Shown here one piece after another: positions 10,432 through 20,272 of a stretch of DNA of 64,000 nt. The notes under the pieces are model-generated. The model ran no database searches. It was not told where the DNA came from and saw nothing but the letters and a program-made list of their open reading frames with translations. The position numbers and the translations under genes are program-made. Each line of letters opens with the position of its first letter. Position 1 is the stretch's first letter. The stretch spans positions 1,674,001 to 1,738,000 of the forward strand of contig NZ_CP050145.1 of NCBI RefSeq assembly GCF_016767715.1. The letters run 5' to 3'. The DNA comes from Mycobacteroides chelonae (GTDB lineage Bacteria > Actinomycetota > Actinomycetes > Mycobacteriales > Mycobacteriaceae).

Positions 10432-13272
10432 GTGGCCGATTATGAGCTACCAGAAGACCTACACACCAGCGCTCCAGAAGGGGACAACGCCGCGCTAGCG
10501 CCGGACACCCCGCAAGCCCCTGCTGAGCAGGGAGAATTACCCGAGAAGCTGAGGGTGCACACCCTGGCGCGAGTGCTCGGGACCTCCACCCGCCGCGTGC
10601 TCGACGCGCTGTCCAAGCTGGACGGGCGCGCCCGCAGCCCCCATTCGAACGTCGACAAGCAGGACGCCGCGAAGGTTCGTGAGGCGCTTGCCGGCGAGGC
10701 GGAACCGACCGCTGCCGCGGAGACCGTGGCACCGGCACAGACCGAGGCCCCGGCGAAGGTTGTCGCCGAAAGCCCGGCCGAGGACCCCGACAACCCACCG
10801 ACCGCGCCGATCCTGGTCGCGGAGCCGACCATCATCGAGGCCGCGGCAGTACCGGCACCGGCGACCGCGGGACCCACCGCGTACGACTACGGGCCGCTCT
10901 TCGTGGCCCCACAGGCTCCCGAGCCGCAGGAGGATCGCCCCGCGCCCGCCGTAGCGGCGAGCGCCGAGGATGTCGATGAGGACTCCGGTGACGGAGACGA
11001 TCCCGAGGCCGAGGGCGACGGTGACCGCCCGGCCAACCGGCGCAGGCGGCGCGGACGTCGCGGGCGCGGACGCGGCCGTGGTGAGCAGGCCGGTGGCGAC
11101 GGTTCCGACGAATCCTCGGAGGACTCCGCAGCCGAGGGTGGCGAGAGCGCCGACGACGAGGACGCTGCCGACAACGCTGATGGCGATGTCGCTGCGGCAG
11201 ACGCCGATGAATCGAATGCCGAGGACGGCGACACGCCCGAGGGCGCCAGCCGTCGGCGGCGTCGCCGGCGCCGGCGCAAGGCCGGAAGTGGTGACGAGGG
11301 TGACAGCGCATCGGAAGACGATCCGCCGAACACCGTGGTGCATGAGCGCAAACCCCGCGCCGAGCGAGGCGACGAGATTCAGGGTATTTCCGGGTCGACC
11401 CGCCTGGAGGCCAAGCGTCAGCGCCGCCGCGACGGACGGGATGCCGGACGGCGCCGTCCACCGATCCTGACCGAGGCGGAGTTCCTGGCCCGGCGTGAGG
11501 CCGTCGACCGGGTGATGGTGGTTCGGGACAAGACCCGTACCGAGTCGCCGCACGAGGGCGCCCGGTACACACAGATCGCCGTCCTGGAGGACGGTGTGCT
11601 CGTCGAGCACTTCGTGACGTCGGCGGCGTCCGCCTCGCTGGTGGGCAACATCTACCTCGGTGTGGTGCAGAACGTACTTCCCTCGATGGAGGCCGCCTTC
11701 GTCGACATCGGCCGTGGTCGCAACGGCGTGCTGTACGCCGGTGAGGTCAACTGGGACGCTGCCGGTCTGGGCGGTTCGAACCGCAAGATCGAACAGGCAC
11801 TCAAGTCGGGCGACTACGTCCTGGTCCAGGTCAGCAAGGACCCGGTGGGGCACAAGGGCGCCCGACTGACCACCCAGATCTCGCTGGCGGGTCGCTACCT
11901 GGTGTACGTGCCGGGTGCGTCCTCGACCGGAATCAGCCGCAAGCTCCCGGACACCGAACGGCAGCGTCTCAAGGAGATCCTGCGCGATATTGTCCCCTCG
12001 GATGCCGGCGTCATCATTCGCACCGCATCAGAAGGCGTGCGCGAAGAGGACATTCGCGCCGACGTGCAGCGGCTGCAAGAACAGTGGCAGGGCATCGAGC
12101 AGAGCTCGGCGGACCTTTCCGCTAAAGCATCCGGTGCCGCCATGGCGCTCTACGAGGAGCCCGATGTACTGGTCAAGGTGGTCCGCGACCTGTTCAACGA
12201 GGACTTCTCCAAGCTCATCATCGAAGGTGATGAGGCGTGGGGAACCATCGACGAATACGTGAAAACCGTTGCTCCAGATCTTCTTTCGCGTATCAACCGG
12301 TATGAGCCCGCCGACGGTCCGGATGTCTTCGCGGTGCACCGCATCGACGAGCAGCTGGCCAAGGCGCTTGACCGCAAGGTGTGGTTGCCCTCCGGCGGCA
12401 CGCTCGTCATCGACCGCACCGAGGCCATGACGGTTGTCGACGTCAACACCGGAAAGTTCACGGGTGCCGGCGGCAACCTGGAGGAGACGGTCACCCGCAA
12501 CAACCTGGAAGCGGCCGAGGAAACCGTTCGGCAATTGCGCCTGCGCGACGTCGGCGGGATCGTCGTCATCGACTTCATCGACATGGTGCTGGAATCGAAC
12601 CGAGATCTGGTGCTTCGGCGCCTGACCGAGGCGCTGGGCCGCGATCGCACCCGCCACCAGGTGTCGGAAGTGACATCGCTGGGCCTGGTGCAGCTGACTC
12701 GTAAGAAACTCGGCACGGGCCTCATCGAGGCGTTCTCGTCGACCTGCGCGCACTGCGCGGGGCGCGGCATCGTGCTGCATGTCGACCCGGTCGATAACGC
12801 CGGCACCGCGGCGACCGGCGCCAAGAAGCCTGAGACCGGGCGGCGTGCCAAGCGTTCCCGCAAGGGCAAGGCGGATGAGCCCGAAGTAGTGGTCGCCCGC
12901 ACCCCACCGCACCCGCAGGGCGAGCACCCGATGTTCAAGGCGATGGCGGCGGCGAACGGCCACCACGAGGACGACGAAGAGGGCGCCTCGGCGGAGGACG
13001 TGCCGGATAACGACGTGATCGACGAGGTCGACGAGATTGTCGAGATCGTCCAGAGCGCGCCGACTCCGGGCGATCCGGAAACGACGCCCGAGCCCGCCGA
13101 CAGTGACGTCGCGGAGGACACCGAGGCCGAAGACGTGCCCGAGGTTTCTTCCGAAGACTCAGATGAGCCCGCGGTGGCCGAAGCCAAACCCGAGCCCGCT
13201 GCCAAGGCGCCCACCCGGCCCCGTCGCAGGCGTTCCGCCGCACGTGCGGCTGGGCCTCCGGTCGAGCACTAG
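10432..13272 (+). CDS. rne: Ribonuclease E/G
   Basis: Central endoribonuclease of mRNA decay and rRNA processing (946 aa). In the actinobacterial arrangement the catalytic core sits in the middle, flanked by long low-complexity arms. Residues 1-340 are Ala/Glu/Asp-rich with Arg-rich blocks (RRRRGRRGRGRGRG near 203-216). The S1-like RNA-binding part includes MEAAFVDIGRGRNGVLY near 420. The DNase I-like catalytic segment has LVIDRTEAMTVVDVNTGKF, and the zinc-link CAHCAGRG lies near 770. The C-terminal arm is acidic and ends in a basic patch. The arms probably bind RNA and partners. Start GTG 10432 follows gaggag. Confidence 0.95.
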   Translation: MADYELPEDLHTSAPEGDNAALAPDTPQAPAEQGELPEKLRVHTLARVLGTSTRRVLDALSKLDGRARSPHSNVDKQDAAKVREALAGEAEPTAAAETVAPAQTEAPAKVVAESPAEDPDNPPTAPILVAEPTIIEAAAVPAPATAGPTAYDYGPLFVAPQAPEPQEDRPAPAVAASAEDVDEDSGDGDDPEAEGDGDRPANRRRRRGRRGRGRGRGEQAGGDGSDESSEDSAAEGGESADDEDAADNADGDVAAADADESNAEDGDTPEGASRRRRRRRRRKAGSGDEGDSASEDDPPNTVVHERKPRAERGDEIQGISGSTRLEAKRQRRRDGRDAGRRRPPILTEAEFLARREAVDRVMVVRDKTRTESPHEGARYTQIAVLEDGVLVEHFVTSAASASLVGNIYLGVVQNVLPSMEAAFVDIGRGRNGVLYAGEVNWDAAGLGGSNRKIEQALKSGDYVLVQVSKDPVGHKGARLTTQISLAGRYLVYVPGASSTGISRKLPDTERQRLKEILRDIVPSDAGVIIRTASEGVREEDIRADVQRLQEQWQGIEQSSADLSAKASGAAMALYEEPDVLVKVVRDLFNEDFSKLIIEGDEAWGTIDEYVKTVAPDLLSRINRYEPADGPDVFAVHRIDEQLAKALDRKVWLPSGGTLVIDRTEAMTVVDVNTGKFTGAGGNLEETVTRNNLEAAEETVRQLRLRDVGGIVVIDFIDMVLESNRDLVLRRLTEALGRDRTRHQVSEVTSLGLVQLTRKKLGTGLIEAFSSTCAHCAGRGIVLHVDPVDNAGTAATGAKKPETGRRAKRSRKGKADEPEVVVARTPPHPQGEHPMFKAMAAANGHHEDDEEGASAEDVPDNDVIDEVDEIVEIVQSAPTPGDPETTPEPADSDVAEDTEAEDVPEVSSEDSDEPAVAEAKPEPAAKAPTRPRRRRSAARAAGPPVEH

Positions 13273-13286
13273 GCCCGGGCCTGCGA

Positions 13287-13619
13287 CTACTTGCAGCGCT
13301 CCCGGAAATCGCCGAGGGGCTGACGGATCTCCTGTAAATCCGCCTTGACCTGCGGATTTTCGTCGAGGTACTGCCGTGCCTTGTCGCGGACCTGGTCCTT
13401 GGGCTGGCCCTTGAGGCTCGTGAAGAACTCGTTCACGTCGGGGTGTGTGAACAGGTATGTCGACGTGGCCGCCGATACCCCCGTTGCGACACCTGCCATG
13501 TCGGCGGCGGTGCAGTTGGGCGGTGGATCGGCCGCGGCGATGGCGGGTCCGCCCAGCGCCAGCGCGGCGACCCCGCCGAGTACCACCACGGCTGCCCTGC
13601 CCGCGGTCCATGCTGTCAT
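13287..13619 (-). CDS. Secreted haemophore-related protein (Rv0203-like family)
   Basis: A 110-aa exported protein: signal peptide 1-30 (cleaved near AIAAADPPP), then a helical domain with one Cys early (PPNCTAADMAG) and one at the end (FRERCK). It also carries the motif YLFTHPDVNEFF. This layout matches the mycobacterial haemophore-related family whose founder, Rv0203, binds haem; haem binding by this member is inferred. ATG 13619 follows a good ribosome-binding site (agaggagtcacg) and starts the signal peptide, so longer upstream frames are rejected. It is convergent with rne. Confidence 0.8.
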   Translation of the reverse strand: MTAWTAGRAAVVVLGGVAALALGGPAIAAADPPPNCTAADMAGVATGVSAATSTYLFTHPDVNEFFTSLKGQPKDQVRDKARQYLDENPQVKADLQEIRQPLGDFRERCK

Positions 13620-13665
13620 CGTGACTCCTCTGCAATCGAATTCTTCACTGCGAGAACAATATTGA

Positions 13666-14013
13666 TCAACGTGGACCGACGATGCCGCCTCCTCCACCAC
13701 CGCCTCCCGGTCGGCCGGGGCGCCCGAAATCGGGGGGTGGCGACGGATTGACGGTGGGGGGTCTGTATTCGGATCCGAGGATGACGTCCATTCCCCAGTT
13801 GTCGCAGTACCAGTCGTTTTCGCAGGGGTAGGGGACATACGGCGTCGACGATGTGGTGCTGCCACCACCGCGCACATCGCCTTGTGCGCACAAGGTGGTG
13901 CCGTTGGCGTTCACGCAGTCGGCGACGGAGGGCGGTGCCGCGGTCAGGCTCAATGCGGGCAGGGCTGCCACCAGGGCGGCCGAGAGATAGGGCCGGATCA
14001 TGCGCACCGTCAT
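13666..14013 (-). CDS. Small secreted Pro/Gly-rich protein
   Basis: A 115-aa protein with a signal peptide (residues 1-31, cut near SVADC). A compact four-Cys region follows (CVNANGTTLC, PCENDWYC), then a Pro-rich linker and a Gly-rich C terminus. Similar small Cys-containing secreted proteins are common in mycobacteria without known function. It lies upstream of the haemophore-like gene on the same strand. Met5 (14001) is an alternative start. Confidence 0.7.
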   Translation of the reverse strand: MTVRMIRPYLSAALVAALPALSLTAAPPSVADCVNANGTTLCAQGDVRGGGSTTSSTPYVPYPCENDWYCDNWGMDVILGSEYRPPTVNPSPPPDFGRPGRPGGGGGGGGIVGPR

Positions 14014-14157
14014 TACCTCCGCACTCAGAGGAGCTGATCGCCGGCTGACCTATAGGCTGATCAGCGGCATCCCGGGCTCGGTGAGGTGAGTGTAGTTCCG
14101 ATCACGGCCCGTGAGAGTGCAAACGGGTTGCGAGAGCGCTGCGCGGAGGGTGTCGGT

Positions 14158-14187
14158 TTGACCCTTAGCCCGCTGGTCACGTAGCCT
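14158..14187 (+). promoter_or_regulatory. Candidate promoter of rplU-rpmA-obg-proB
   Basis: In the 310-bp gap between the secreted-protein gene and rplU, ttgacc (14158-14163) and tagcct (14182-14187) form a SigA-like pair with an 18-bp spacer. This predicts transcription from about 14194 and a 130-nt leader before rplU. Nothing else in the gap is clear. Confidence 0.45.
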
Positions 14188-14323
14188 TGAGCAGTTGTCG
14201 CGAGGCTTCCGGCCCGCGGCATGTGGCCCAGTGGAACAACCGAGCGGGCCCACCCCACGATCCAGATGCGTCAGCCGACCTGGTTGCGCGCGTCCGAACA
14301 GCAGAGCAGAGGTAGACGCAACG

Positions 14324-14635
14324 ATGGCGACCTACGCAATCGTCAAGACCGGCGGCAAGCAGTACAAGGTTGCCGTTGGTGACCTGGTCAAGGTCGAGAA
14401 GATCGAGTCGGAGCCCGGCTCCTCGGTGCAGCTGCCCGTCGCCCTGGTCGTGGACGGCGCCACCGTCACCACCGATGCCGACAAGCTGGCCAAGGTCTCG
14501 GTGACCGGCGAGATCGTCGAGCACACCAAGGGCCCGAAGATCCGCATCCACAAGTTCAAGAACAAGACCGGCTACCACAAGCGGCAGGGTCACCGTCAGC
14601 GGCTGACCGTGCTCAAGGTCACCGGAATCAAGTAG
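14324..14635 (+). CDS. rplU: 50S ribosomal protein L21
   Basis: A 103-aa large-subunit protein that binds 23S rRNA. The sequence [20 protein letters not shown] and the C-terminal [17 protein letters not shown] are characteristic. The ATG at 14324 gives the usual length and is chosen over an in-frame GTG-rich extension to 14195. It heads a conserved rplU-rpmA-obg-proB operon. Confidence 0.97.
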   Translation: MATYAIVKTGGKQYKVAVGDLVKVEKIESEPGSSVQLPVALVVDGATVTTDADKLAKVSVTGEIVEHTKGPKIRIHKFKNKTGYHKRQGHRQRLTVLKVTGIK

Positions 14636-14648
14636 GAGCGTCTGACAC

Positions 14649-14906
14649 ATGGCACACAAGAAGGGCGCGTCCAGCTCGCGCAACGGTCGTGACTCCGCCG
14701 CACAGCGGCTTGGCGTCAAGCGGTTCGGTGGCCAGCTCGTCAAGGCCGGCGAGATCCTGGTCCGTCAGCGCGGCACCCACTTCCACCCGGGCGTGAATGT
14801 CGGGCGTGGCGGCGATGACACCCTGTTCGCGACCTCTGCGGGCACCGTCGAGTTCGGCGCTCGCCGCGGTCGCCGGGTCGTCAACATCCTCCCGGTCGAC
14901 GCTTAA
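14649..14906 (+). CDS. rpmA: 50S ribosomal protein L27
   Basis: An 85-aa protein whose N-terminal tail reaches the peptidyl-transferase centre. It shows [16 protein letters not shown], then [11 protein letters not shown] and [10 protein letters not shown], as expected for L27. It starts immediately with the mature tail (no Firmicutes-type cleaved extension). It lies 13 bases after rplU. Confidence 0.97.
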   Translation: MAHKKGASSSRNGRDSAAQRLGVKRFGGQLVKAGEILVRQRGTHFHPGVNVGRGGDDTLFATSAGTVEFGARRGRRVVNILPVDA

Positions 14907-14961
14907 TTGGTGTTCTGTGTTCGGTGTATGACCGGACGCAGAACAGTGTGAAGGAGGCTTC

Positions 14962-16410
14962 ATGCCTCGTTTTGTTGACCGCGTTGTCATCCATGCCAAG
15001 GCAGGTACCGGTGGTCACGGCTGTGCTTCGGTGCACCGTGAGAAGTTCAAACCACTCGGCGGGCCCGACGGTGGTAACGGCGGTCGCGGCGGCAGCGTGA
15101 TTCTGGAAGTGGACCCGCAGGTGCATACCCTGCTGGACTTCCACTTTCATCCGCACGTGCAGGCACCCAACGGATCGCAGGGCATGGGTGGCCACCGCAG
15201 CGGCGCCAACGGCGACGACCTGATTCTCAAGGTGCCCGACGGCACCGTGGTGCTCGACGATGACGGCCGTATCCTCGCGGACTTGGTCGGGGCCGGTACA
15301 CGTTTCGACGCGGTCGCTGGTGGCCGGGGCGGATTGGGAAACGCCGCATTGGCGTCCCGCGCCCGGAAGGCCCCCGGATTTGCCCTGCTCGGTGAGGCCG
15401 GTGCCGAAGCCGATCTCACCCTCGAACTGAAAACCGTCGCCGACGTCGGGCTGGTCGGATTTCCGTCGGCCGGTAAGTCCTCGCTGGTCTCGGTCCTTTC
15501 GGCGGCCAAGCCAAAGATCGCCGACTATCCGTTCACGACATTGGTGCCCAACCTGGGCGTGGTCACCACCGGCGAGCACTCCTTTGTGATGGCCGATGTC
15601 CCCGGCTTGATTCCCGGCGCTGCCGACGGGCGCGGACTGGGTCTGGAGTTCCTGCGGCACATCGAGCGCTGCGCGGTGCTGGTTCACGTCGTCGACTGCG
15701 CGACACTGGAACCGGGCCGTGACCCCGTCTCCGATATCGACGCCCTGGAAAATGAATTGGCGCGGTACCAGCCGACGTTGCAAGCTGATTCTGTGCTGGG
15801 TGATCTGGCCGACCGGCCTCGCGCGGTGGTGCTCAACAAGGTTGACGTGCCCGAAGCTGCTGAGCTTGCCGACTTCGTCACCGAAGAGGTCTCCAAGCGT
15901 GGTTGGCCGGTGTTCAAGGTGTCCACGCTGACCCGTGATGGATTGCGTCCGTTGACCTTCGCGCTGTGGGAGATGATCGAGGCGGCCCGTGCGGCACAGC
16001 CCGCGCCGGTGAAGACCCGCCCCGTCATTCGGCCTATCCCGGTCGACGAGAGTGGCTTCTCGGTGACTCCCGACCCGCAGAACCCCGGTGGGTTCGTGGT
16101 CCGCGGAGTGCGTCCCGAGCGTTGGATCCGTCAGACCAACTTCGAAAACGACGAGGCCGTCGGCTATCTCGGTGACCGGCTGGCACGCCTGGGAGTGGAA
16201 GACAAGCTGCTCAAGCTGGGGGCACAGCCCGGCTGCGCGGTGACCATCGGCGATATGACCTTTGACTGGGAGCCACAGACCCCGGCGGGTGTCGATGTGA
16301 CCATGAGTGGGCGCGGCACCGATGCCCGTATCGACAAGACCGACCGTGTGGGCGCGGCCGAGCGCCGACAGGCCCGGAGGGTACGCCGCGGGCAGGTGGA
16401 GCCGGAGTGA
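14962..16410 (+). CDS. obg: Obg-family GTPase (ObgE/CgtA)
   Basis: Essential ribosome-associated GTPase (482 aa) involved in 50S maturation and stress control. The Gly-rich Obg fold (residues 1-158; [16 protein letters not shown]) is followed by the G domain: [11 protein letters not shown] near 168, switch [16 protein letters not shown] and NKVD. A C-terminal Obg-specific domain (about 350-430) and a basic tail complete it. The ATG has a near-consensus ribosome-binding site (aaggagg). The stop overlaps the proB start by 4 bases. Confidence 0.96.
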   Translation: MPRFVDRVVIHAKAGTGGHGCASVHREKFKPLGGPDGGNGGRGGSVILEVDPQVHTLLDFHFHPHVQAPNGSQGMGGHRSGANGDDLILKVPDGTVVLDDDGRILADLVGAGTRFDAVAGGRGGLGNAALASRARKAPGFALLGEAGAEADLTLELKTVADVGLVGFPSAGKSSLVSVLSAAKPKIADYPFTTLVPNLGVVTTGEHSFVMADVPGLIPGAADGRGLGLEFLRHIERCAVLVHVVDCATLEPGRDPVSDIDALENELARYQPTLQADSVLGDLADRPRAVVLNKVDVPEAAELADFVTEEVSKRGWPVFKVSTLTRDGLRPLTFALWEMIEAARAAQPAPVKTRPVIRPIPVDESGFSVTPDPQNPGGFVVRGVRPERWIRQTNFENDEAVGYLGDRLARLGVEDKLLKLGAQPGCAVTIGDMTFDWEPQTPAGVDVTMSGRGTDARIDKTDRVGAAERRQARRVRRGQVEPE

Positions 16411-17513
16411 CCACAGGTGTGCACGCGCGCCAGGCAATTCAGGCGGCACGCACCGTCGTGGTGAAGGTCGGCACCGCTGCCCTCACCGATGCGACCGGAA
16501 CATTCAGTGCCGACCGGATGGAATACCTCGTCGAGGCCATCGAGGGCCGGATGAAGGCCGGATCCGATGTGGTGATCGTTTCTTCGGGAGCCATAGCGGC
16601 CGGCATGGTTCCGCTTGGACTGACCAAGCGCCCAACAGATCTGGCGACCAAACAGGCGGCGGCCAGCGCGGGACAGGTTGCGCTCATCAGTGCCTGGAGC
16701 GCGGCGTTCGCGCGCTATCAGCGCACCGTGGGCCAGGTGCTGTTGACGGCACACGACATTTCGATGCGCGTGCATCACACCAACGCGCAGCGCACGCTCG
16801 ACAAGCTGCGCGCGCTGCACGCGGTCGCTGTCGTGAACGAGAACGACACCGTGGCCACCAACGAGATTCGCTTCGGTGACAACGATCGGCTGTCGGCGCT
16901 CGTCGCCCATCTCGTGGGTGCCGACGCGCTCATCTTGCTCTCCGATATCGACGGGCTTTACGACTCTGATCCTCGAAAGGGGAACGCCCGCTTCATTTCT
17001 GAGGTAGCCGATCCGGAAGATCTGGACGGTGTGATCGCCGGGCCGGGTGGTTCCCGTGGCACCGGCGGAATGGCCTCGAAACTTTCCTCGGCGTTACTGG
17101 CCGCCGACGCCGGTGTCCCGGTGCTGCTGGCTTCGGCGACCGAGGCGGCGGCCGCGTTGGGCGACGGCTCCTGCGGAACGGTCTTCGCCGCGCGACCGCA
17201 ACGCATGTCGTCGCGCAAGTTCTGGGTGCGGTACGCGGCCGAGGCGACCGGATCGCTGACCCTGGACGAGGGCGCCGTGCGTGCGGTGGTGGCCTCACGA
17301 CGTTCGTTGCTGCCCGCCGGGATCACCGAGGTATCCGGGCGTTTCCACGGCGGCGATGTCGTCGAACTTCGCGATGCTGAGGGCGCCATGGTCGGCCGTG
17401 GCGTGGTGGCCTATGACGCGGCCGAATTGGCGACCATGCTGGGCCGATCCAGCGGTGAGCTGCCCGAGGACCTGCGGCGCCCGGCAGTACACGCCGACGA
17501 CCTCGTCACCTGA
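16407..17513 (+). CDS. proB: Glutamate 5-kinase
   Basis: First enzyme of proline synthesis: ATP plus glutamate gives glutamyl 5-phosphate. The 368-aa protein has the amino-acid-kinase domain ([40 protein letters not shown]) and a C-terminal PUA domain (from about residue 275) typical of full-length ProB. The GTG start overlaps obg. proA lies separately about 3.7 kb downstream, as in other mycobacteria. Confidence 0.96.
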   Translation: MTTGVHARQAIQAARTVVVKVGTAALTDATGTFSADRMEYLVEAIEGRMKAGSDVVIVSSGAIAAGMVPLGLTKRPTDLATKQAAASAGQVALISAWSAAFARYQRTVGQVLLTAHDISMRVHHTNAQRTLDKLRALHAVAVVNENDTVATNEIRFGDNDRLSALVAHLVGADALILLSDIDGLYDSDPRKGNARFISEVADPEDLDGVIAGPGGSRGTGGMASKLSSALLAADAGVPVLLASATEAAAALGDGSCGTVFAARPQRMSSRKFWVRYAAEATGSLTLDEGAVRAVVASRRSLLPAGITEVSGRFHGGDVVELRDAEGAMVGRGVVAYDAAELATMLGRSSGELPEDLRRPAVHADDLVT

Positions 17514-17602
17514 GCGCTTCGCGCATTTGCTCCAAAGAGTGGCGCATTGCAACCGCGCCTGATAGAACTTGTCAGCTGGTTCACAGCTTGGGGAGGCTAT
17601 CG

Positions 17603-18241
17603 ATGGCTAGGCGATTCACCGGATTCGTGAGTGCGGTGGCACTCGTGCTTGGAGTGCTGAGCCCGCCGGCAGTGGCCGCCGCGACATCGACGGACGAAAG
17701 CCAGATCCGGCAGGTTGTCGCCGCCGAGCTGACCGCGCTGCGGGCGCTCGATCCTGCCGCCTACGCGCAGAGTTTCTGCGCCGAGCACCGCGACGCATAC
17801 GAAGCGTGGATGCAACGCAACATCACGCCGCCGCCTTTTGAGGACCTTGAGGGCGCCAACTCGAAGCGTCTGACGTCGGTGCTGCGCAAGAACTTCCCGT
17901 CGGTGTCGGATGCCGCGATCAATGCTTTCGTCGACGCCGTCGCCGACGGCGACCGCGACGCGTATCTCCGGACGTGGCTGGGGATTCTTCGGGAAGAGTT
18001 CTCCCACTACTCCTATCGGGTGCGACAGGTGGAGATCACCGGCGACCAGGCGGACGTGACGGTTCAAGCCAGATTGGGCAGGGCCTCGGGCACGGTCCAA
18101 TGGCAGTTCCTTCGCGAGGACGGCGACTGGAAGGACTGCACGGCGCCTCCTGTCGAATCCGACTCGGCGGTGCCGTCATTGAAGGGCGAAGCGCCCCAAG
18201 GGCTTCTCGGTGCGATCGACGATGTGCGTGCCGCGGGATAG
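17603..18241 (+). CDS. Secreted two-Cys protein, paralogue 1 of 4
   Basis: A 212-aa exported protein of unknown function, the first of four tandem diverged paralogues. A signal peptide covers residues 1-26. The mature part has SFCAEHRD (Cys59) early and GDWKDCTAP (Cys179) late, a spacing shared by the paralogues that suggests a disulfide. The overall pattern (helical start, VEITGDQADVTVQA strand, W..C near the end) resembles small NTF2-like/DUF4878-type folds. ATG 17603 is chosen because ggggagg lies 7 bases upstream; an ATG at 17588 precedes that site. Confidence 0.75.
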   Translation: MARRFTGFVSAVALVLGVLSPPAVAAATSTDESQIRQVVAAELTALRALDPAAYAQSFCAEHRDAYEAWMQRNITPPPFEDLEGANSKRLTSVLRKNFPSVSDAAINAFVDAVADGDRDAYLRTWLGILREEFSHYSYRVRQVEITGDQADVTVQARLGRASGTVQWQFLREDGDWKDCTAPPVESDSAVPSLKGEAPQGLLGAIDDVRAAG

Positions 18242-18269
18242 GGACCAGAAAATTCCAGATCGGAGGACA

Positions 18270-18893
18270 ATGATCGTGTCAAGGAGCGTCTTCACATGGT
18301 TGGCCGCGTTTTTCGTAGCCATCGGGCTGGTCGCACAGACCGCGGTCGCAAGTGCCGCGCCGGCCGATGAGACCGAGATCCGGGATGTCACCGCCGGACG
18401 GCTTTCGGCATTGCAGGCGGTAGATGCGATCCAGTACGCGTCGTTCTTCTGCGCCGATGTCCGGGACAAGATCGAATCGGATTGGGAGCAGTCCTTCACC
18501 CCGCCGGAGGTCGGCCGGTTGGAGGGGGCCAACCTCAAGAAGCTGCGCGCGAAGGTTCACGAGGTGTTCCCGCTCGCCTCGGATACCGCCGTCGAGGACT
18601 TTGTGACCGCGGTGGACAACCAGGACCAGCAGGCGTTGTCGGCGGCCTGGCACCGCTTCTGGGTGGAGACTTTCGCGCACCTGACCTTCAAGGTCAGCAA
18701 GGTGACGGTGACCGGCGATACCGCCAAGGCGACCATCGCGTTCCGTAACACCGTTGGACGCGGGAACGAGCCGAGGAAGTTCGTGCACGAGGACGGCTTC
18801 TGGAAGGACTGCACACCCGAAGCGACGCAGACTGAGACTGCGATCGGTAACGATGAGCCTCTGCTGGAGGCTCTAACCGGCGCCGAGGGCTAA
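18270..18893 (+). CDS. Secreted two-Cys protein, paralogue 2 of 4
   Basis: A 207-aa exported protein, closest in the group to the preceding gene. It has a signal peptide to about residue 29, then FFCADVRDK (Cys61), LEGANLKKLRAKV (compare LEGANSKRL in paralogue 1), a VTVTGDTAKATIAF strand and FWKDCTPE (Cys181). A ribosome-binding site (cggagg, 18261-18266) directly precedes ATG 18270. It starts 28 bases after paralogue 1 and is likely in the same transcript. Function unknown. Confidence 0.75.
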   Translation: MIVSRSVFTWLAAFFVAIGLVAQTAVASAAPADETEIRDVTAGRLSALQAVDAIQYASFFCADVRDKIESDWEQSFTPPEVGRLEGANLKKLRAKVHEVFPLASDTAVEDFVTAVDNQDQQALSAAWHRFWVETFAHLTFKVSKVTVTGDTAKATIAFRNTVGRGNEPRKFVHEDGFWKDCTPEATQTETAIGNDEPLLEALTGAEG

Positions 18894-19037
18894 GAAGCTC
18901 CCGCTCGGTCGGGGCGCCCATGAGCACGATCCGCGCACCGTATTCACTGGTAAGTTTGCTCGGTGAGGGTGCACGAGCTGATCTGTACTGATAGAAATTA
19001 GCTCGGAGACGAGTGGGCGATACGAGCGAGGGTTGTC

Positions 19038-19658
19038 ATGGTTTGCCGGAGATGGACCGGAGCGGTGCTGTTGGTGGCACTGTTGTTCGGTGGTGTGGGG
19101 TGTACGCAAACGGTGGACGGAGACGGTCAGCCCAACGCTGAGGCGCTCGCGACCGCGCGCGACGAGAATCAGATCAAGGCGCTGATTGCGCAGCAGAACA
19201 CCTACACCGCCAGCTTTGACTTCGCGAAGCTGGCCGAGACCAAGTGCGCCAAGTATCGGGATGCGACCGCCCAGAGCGGACCGCCCATCCCGCCCATGAG
19301 CGAAATCGCACCGCCTGAGATCGCCACGGTGCCCGGTGCGGGGGATGCGTTGCGGGGGTTGCTGGCCCAGAAGTTCCCGACGGTGCCGCAAGATGTCATC
19401 AACGCAGTGGTCGACAGCCTCGTCGCCCAGGATGAGCAGGCCTATCAAGCGGCGATGCGCAATCTGCTGAAATCGCTCATCACCGTCAAGGTCACCGATG
19501 TCCAGAACATCGAAGTCAAGGGCGACCAGGCCACCGCGGACATCACGATCACCACCACCTCCGGGAACAAGACACCTTCCGAGGAGAAGCAGACCGTCAA
19601 GTACGTCAAGGAAGACGGAAAGTGGCTGGACTGCGCGCCGCCGACCGGCGGTGCCTAG
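19038..19658 (+). CDS. Lipoprotein two-Cys protein, paralogue 3 of 4
   Basis: A 206-aa protein with the same Cys framework as its neighbours (TKCAKYRD, Cys70; KWLDCAPP, Cys199) but anchored as a lipoprotein: the signal ends GGVGC with Cys22 as the lipidation site. The strand VEVKGDQATADITI-type region (near residue 155-168) mirrors the NTF2-like ending of the others. A 144-bp gap precedes it, containing the inverted arms cgagct/agctcg (18974-18979/19000-19005), so it may have its own promoter. Function unknown. Confidence 0.75.
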   Translation: MVCRRWTGAVLLVALLFGGVGCTQTVDGDGQPNAEALATARDENQIKALIAQQNTYTASFDFAKLAETKCAKYRDATAQSGPPIPPMSEIAPPEIATVPGAGDALRGLLAQKFPTVPQDVINAVVDSLVAQDEQAYQAAMRNLLKSLITVKVTDVQNIEVKGDQATADITITTTSGNKTPSEEKQTVKYVKEDGKWLDCAPPTGGA

Positions 19659-19728
19659 CCCACACGTAACGGACCCGGTGTCCTGCGGCGATAACGTCAT
19701 GAAGTACTGCCAACCAGGGGAGGGAACC

Positions 19729-20271
19729 GTGAAGCGCACGCTCGTCGTCACCGCAGCGGCTGCCGCACTGGCAACTTTCGTCGTTCCCATTGCCGATGCG
19801 GCACCCAACCGCGACGCGGTGACAGAACATGTGCGGGCCTGGGAAAAGGCCTACAACGATGTCGACACCAACAAGATCGGTGACCTGACCTGCGATAAGT
19901 ATCGCGATCGCGAAATGGCGAACAACGAGTCGCGAATCCCCACCTGGGACGACTTCGTCAAGCCGTCGGACCTGTACGCCAAGTTCCCCAAGCTCTCGCA
20001 AGGGACTCTCGACCAATTGCTCGACGCCGCCAAGCGCAAGGACGCCGCCGCCTTCCGGCAGGCATCGGTGCAGGTAGTGCGCGAGAACGCGCACCTGACA
20101 GTCACCAACATCGACAAGATCAACGTCATCGAGGCCAAGAACGCGACGGCGACGGTGACCACGTCGTCGGTGTGGGGCAACGACGCGCCCAAGACCGCCA
20201 CCTCCGACTGGTACCTGACCTACGAGCGTGACGCCTGGCGCTACTGCAACCCCGTGCTGACGGTCCGCTGA
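19729..20271 (+). CDS. Secreted two-Cys protein, paralogue 4 of 4
   Basis: A 180-aa exported protein with signal peptide MKRTLVVTAAAAALATF..ADA (cut near residue 24). LTCDKYRD (Cys55) corresponds to TKCAKYRD of paralogue 3, and WRYCNPV (Cys173) is the late Cys. GTG 19729 is chosen because ggggagg lies 5-6 bases upstream. It is the most diverged of the four. Its stop is one base from the stop of the convergent ribokinase gene. Confidence 0.75.
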   Translation: MKRTLVVTAAAAALATFVVPIADAAPNRDAVTEHVRAWEKAYNDVDTNKIGDLTCDKYRDREMANNESRIPTWDDFVKPSDLYAKFPKLSQGTLDQLLDAAKRKDAAAFRQASVQVVRENAHLTVTNIDKINVIEAKNATATVTTSSVWGNDAPKTATSDWYLTYERDAWRYCNPVLTVR

Positions 20272-20272
20272 C

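Noticed and set aside
10537..11853. 438-codon open frame antisense to rne
   Set aside because: Opposite-strand shadow of the low-complexity Ala/Glu/Arg arms of RNase E; no domain and no ribosome-binding site.
13272..13283. aggcccgggcct palindrome after rne as a terminator
   Set aside because: Only 6-bp arms with no loop and no T tract; probably chance in GC-rich DNA.
14881..16449. 522-codon open frame antisense to obg
   Set aside because: High-GC shadow of the obg reading frame; composition (His/Gln/Arg/Gly-rich) and lack of recognisable domains show it is not a gene.
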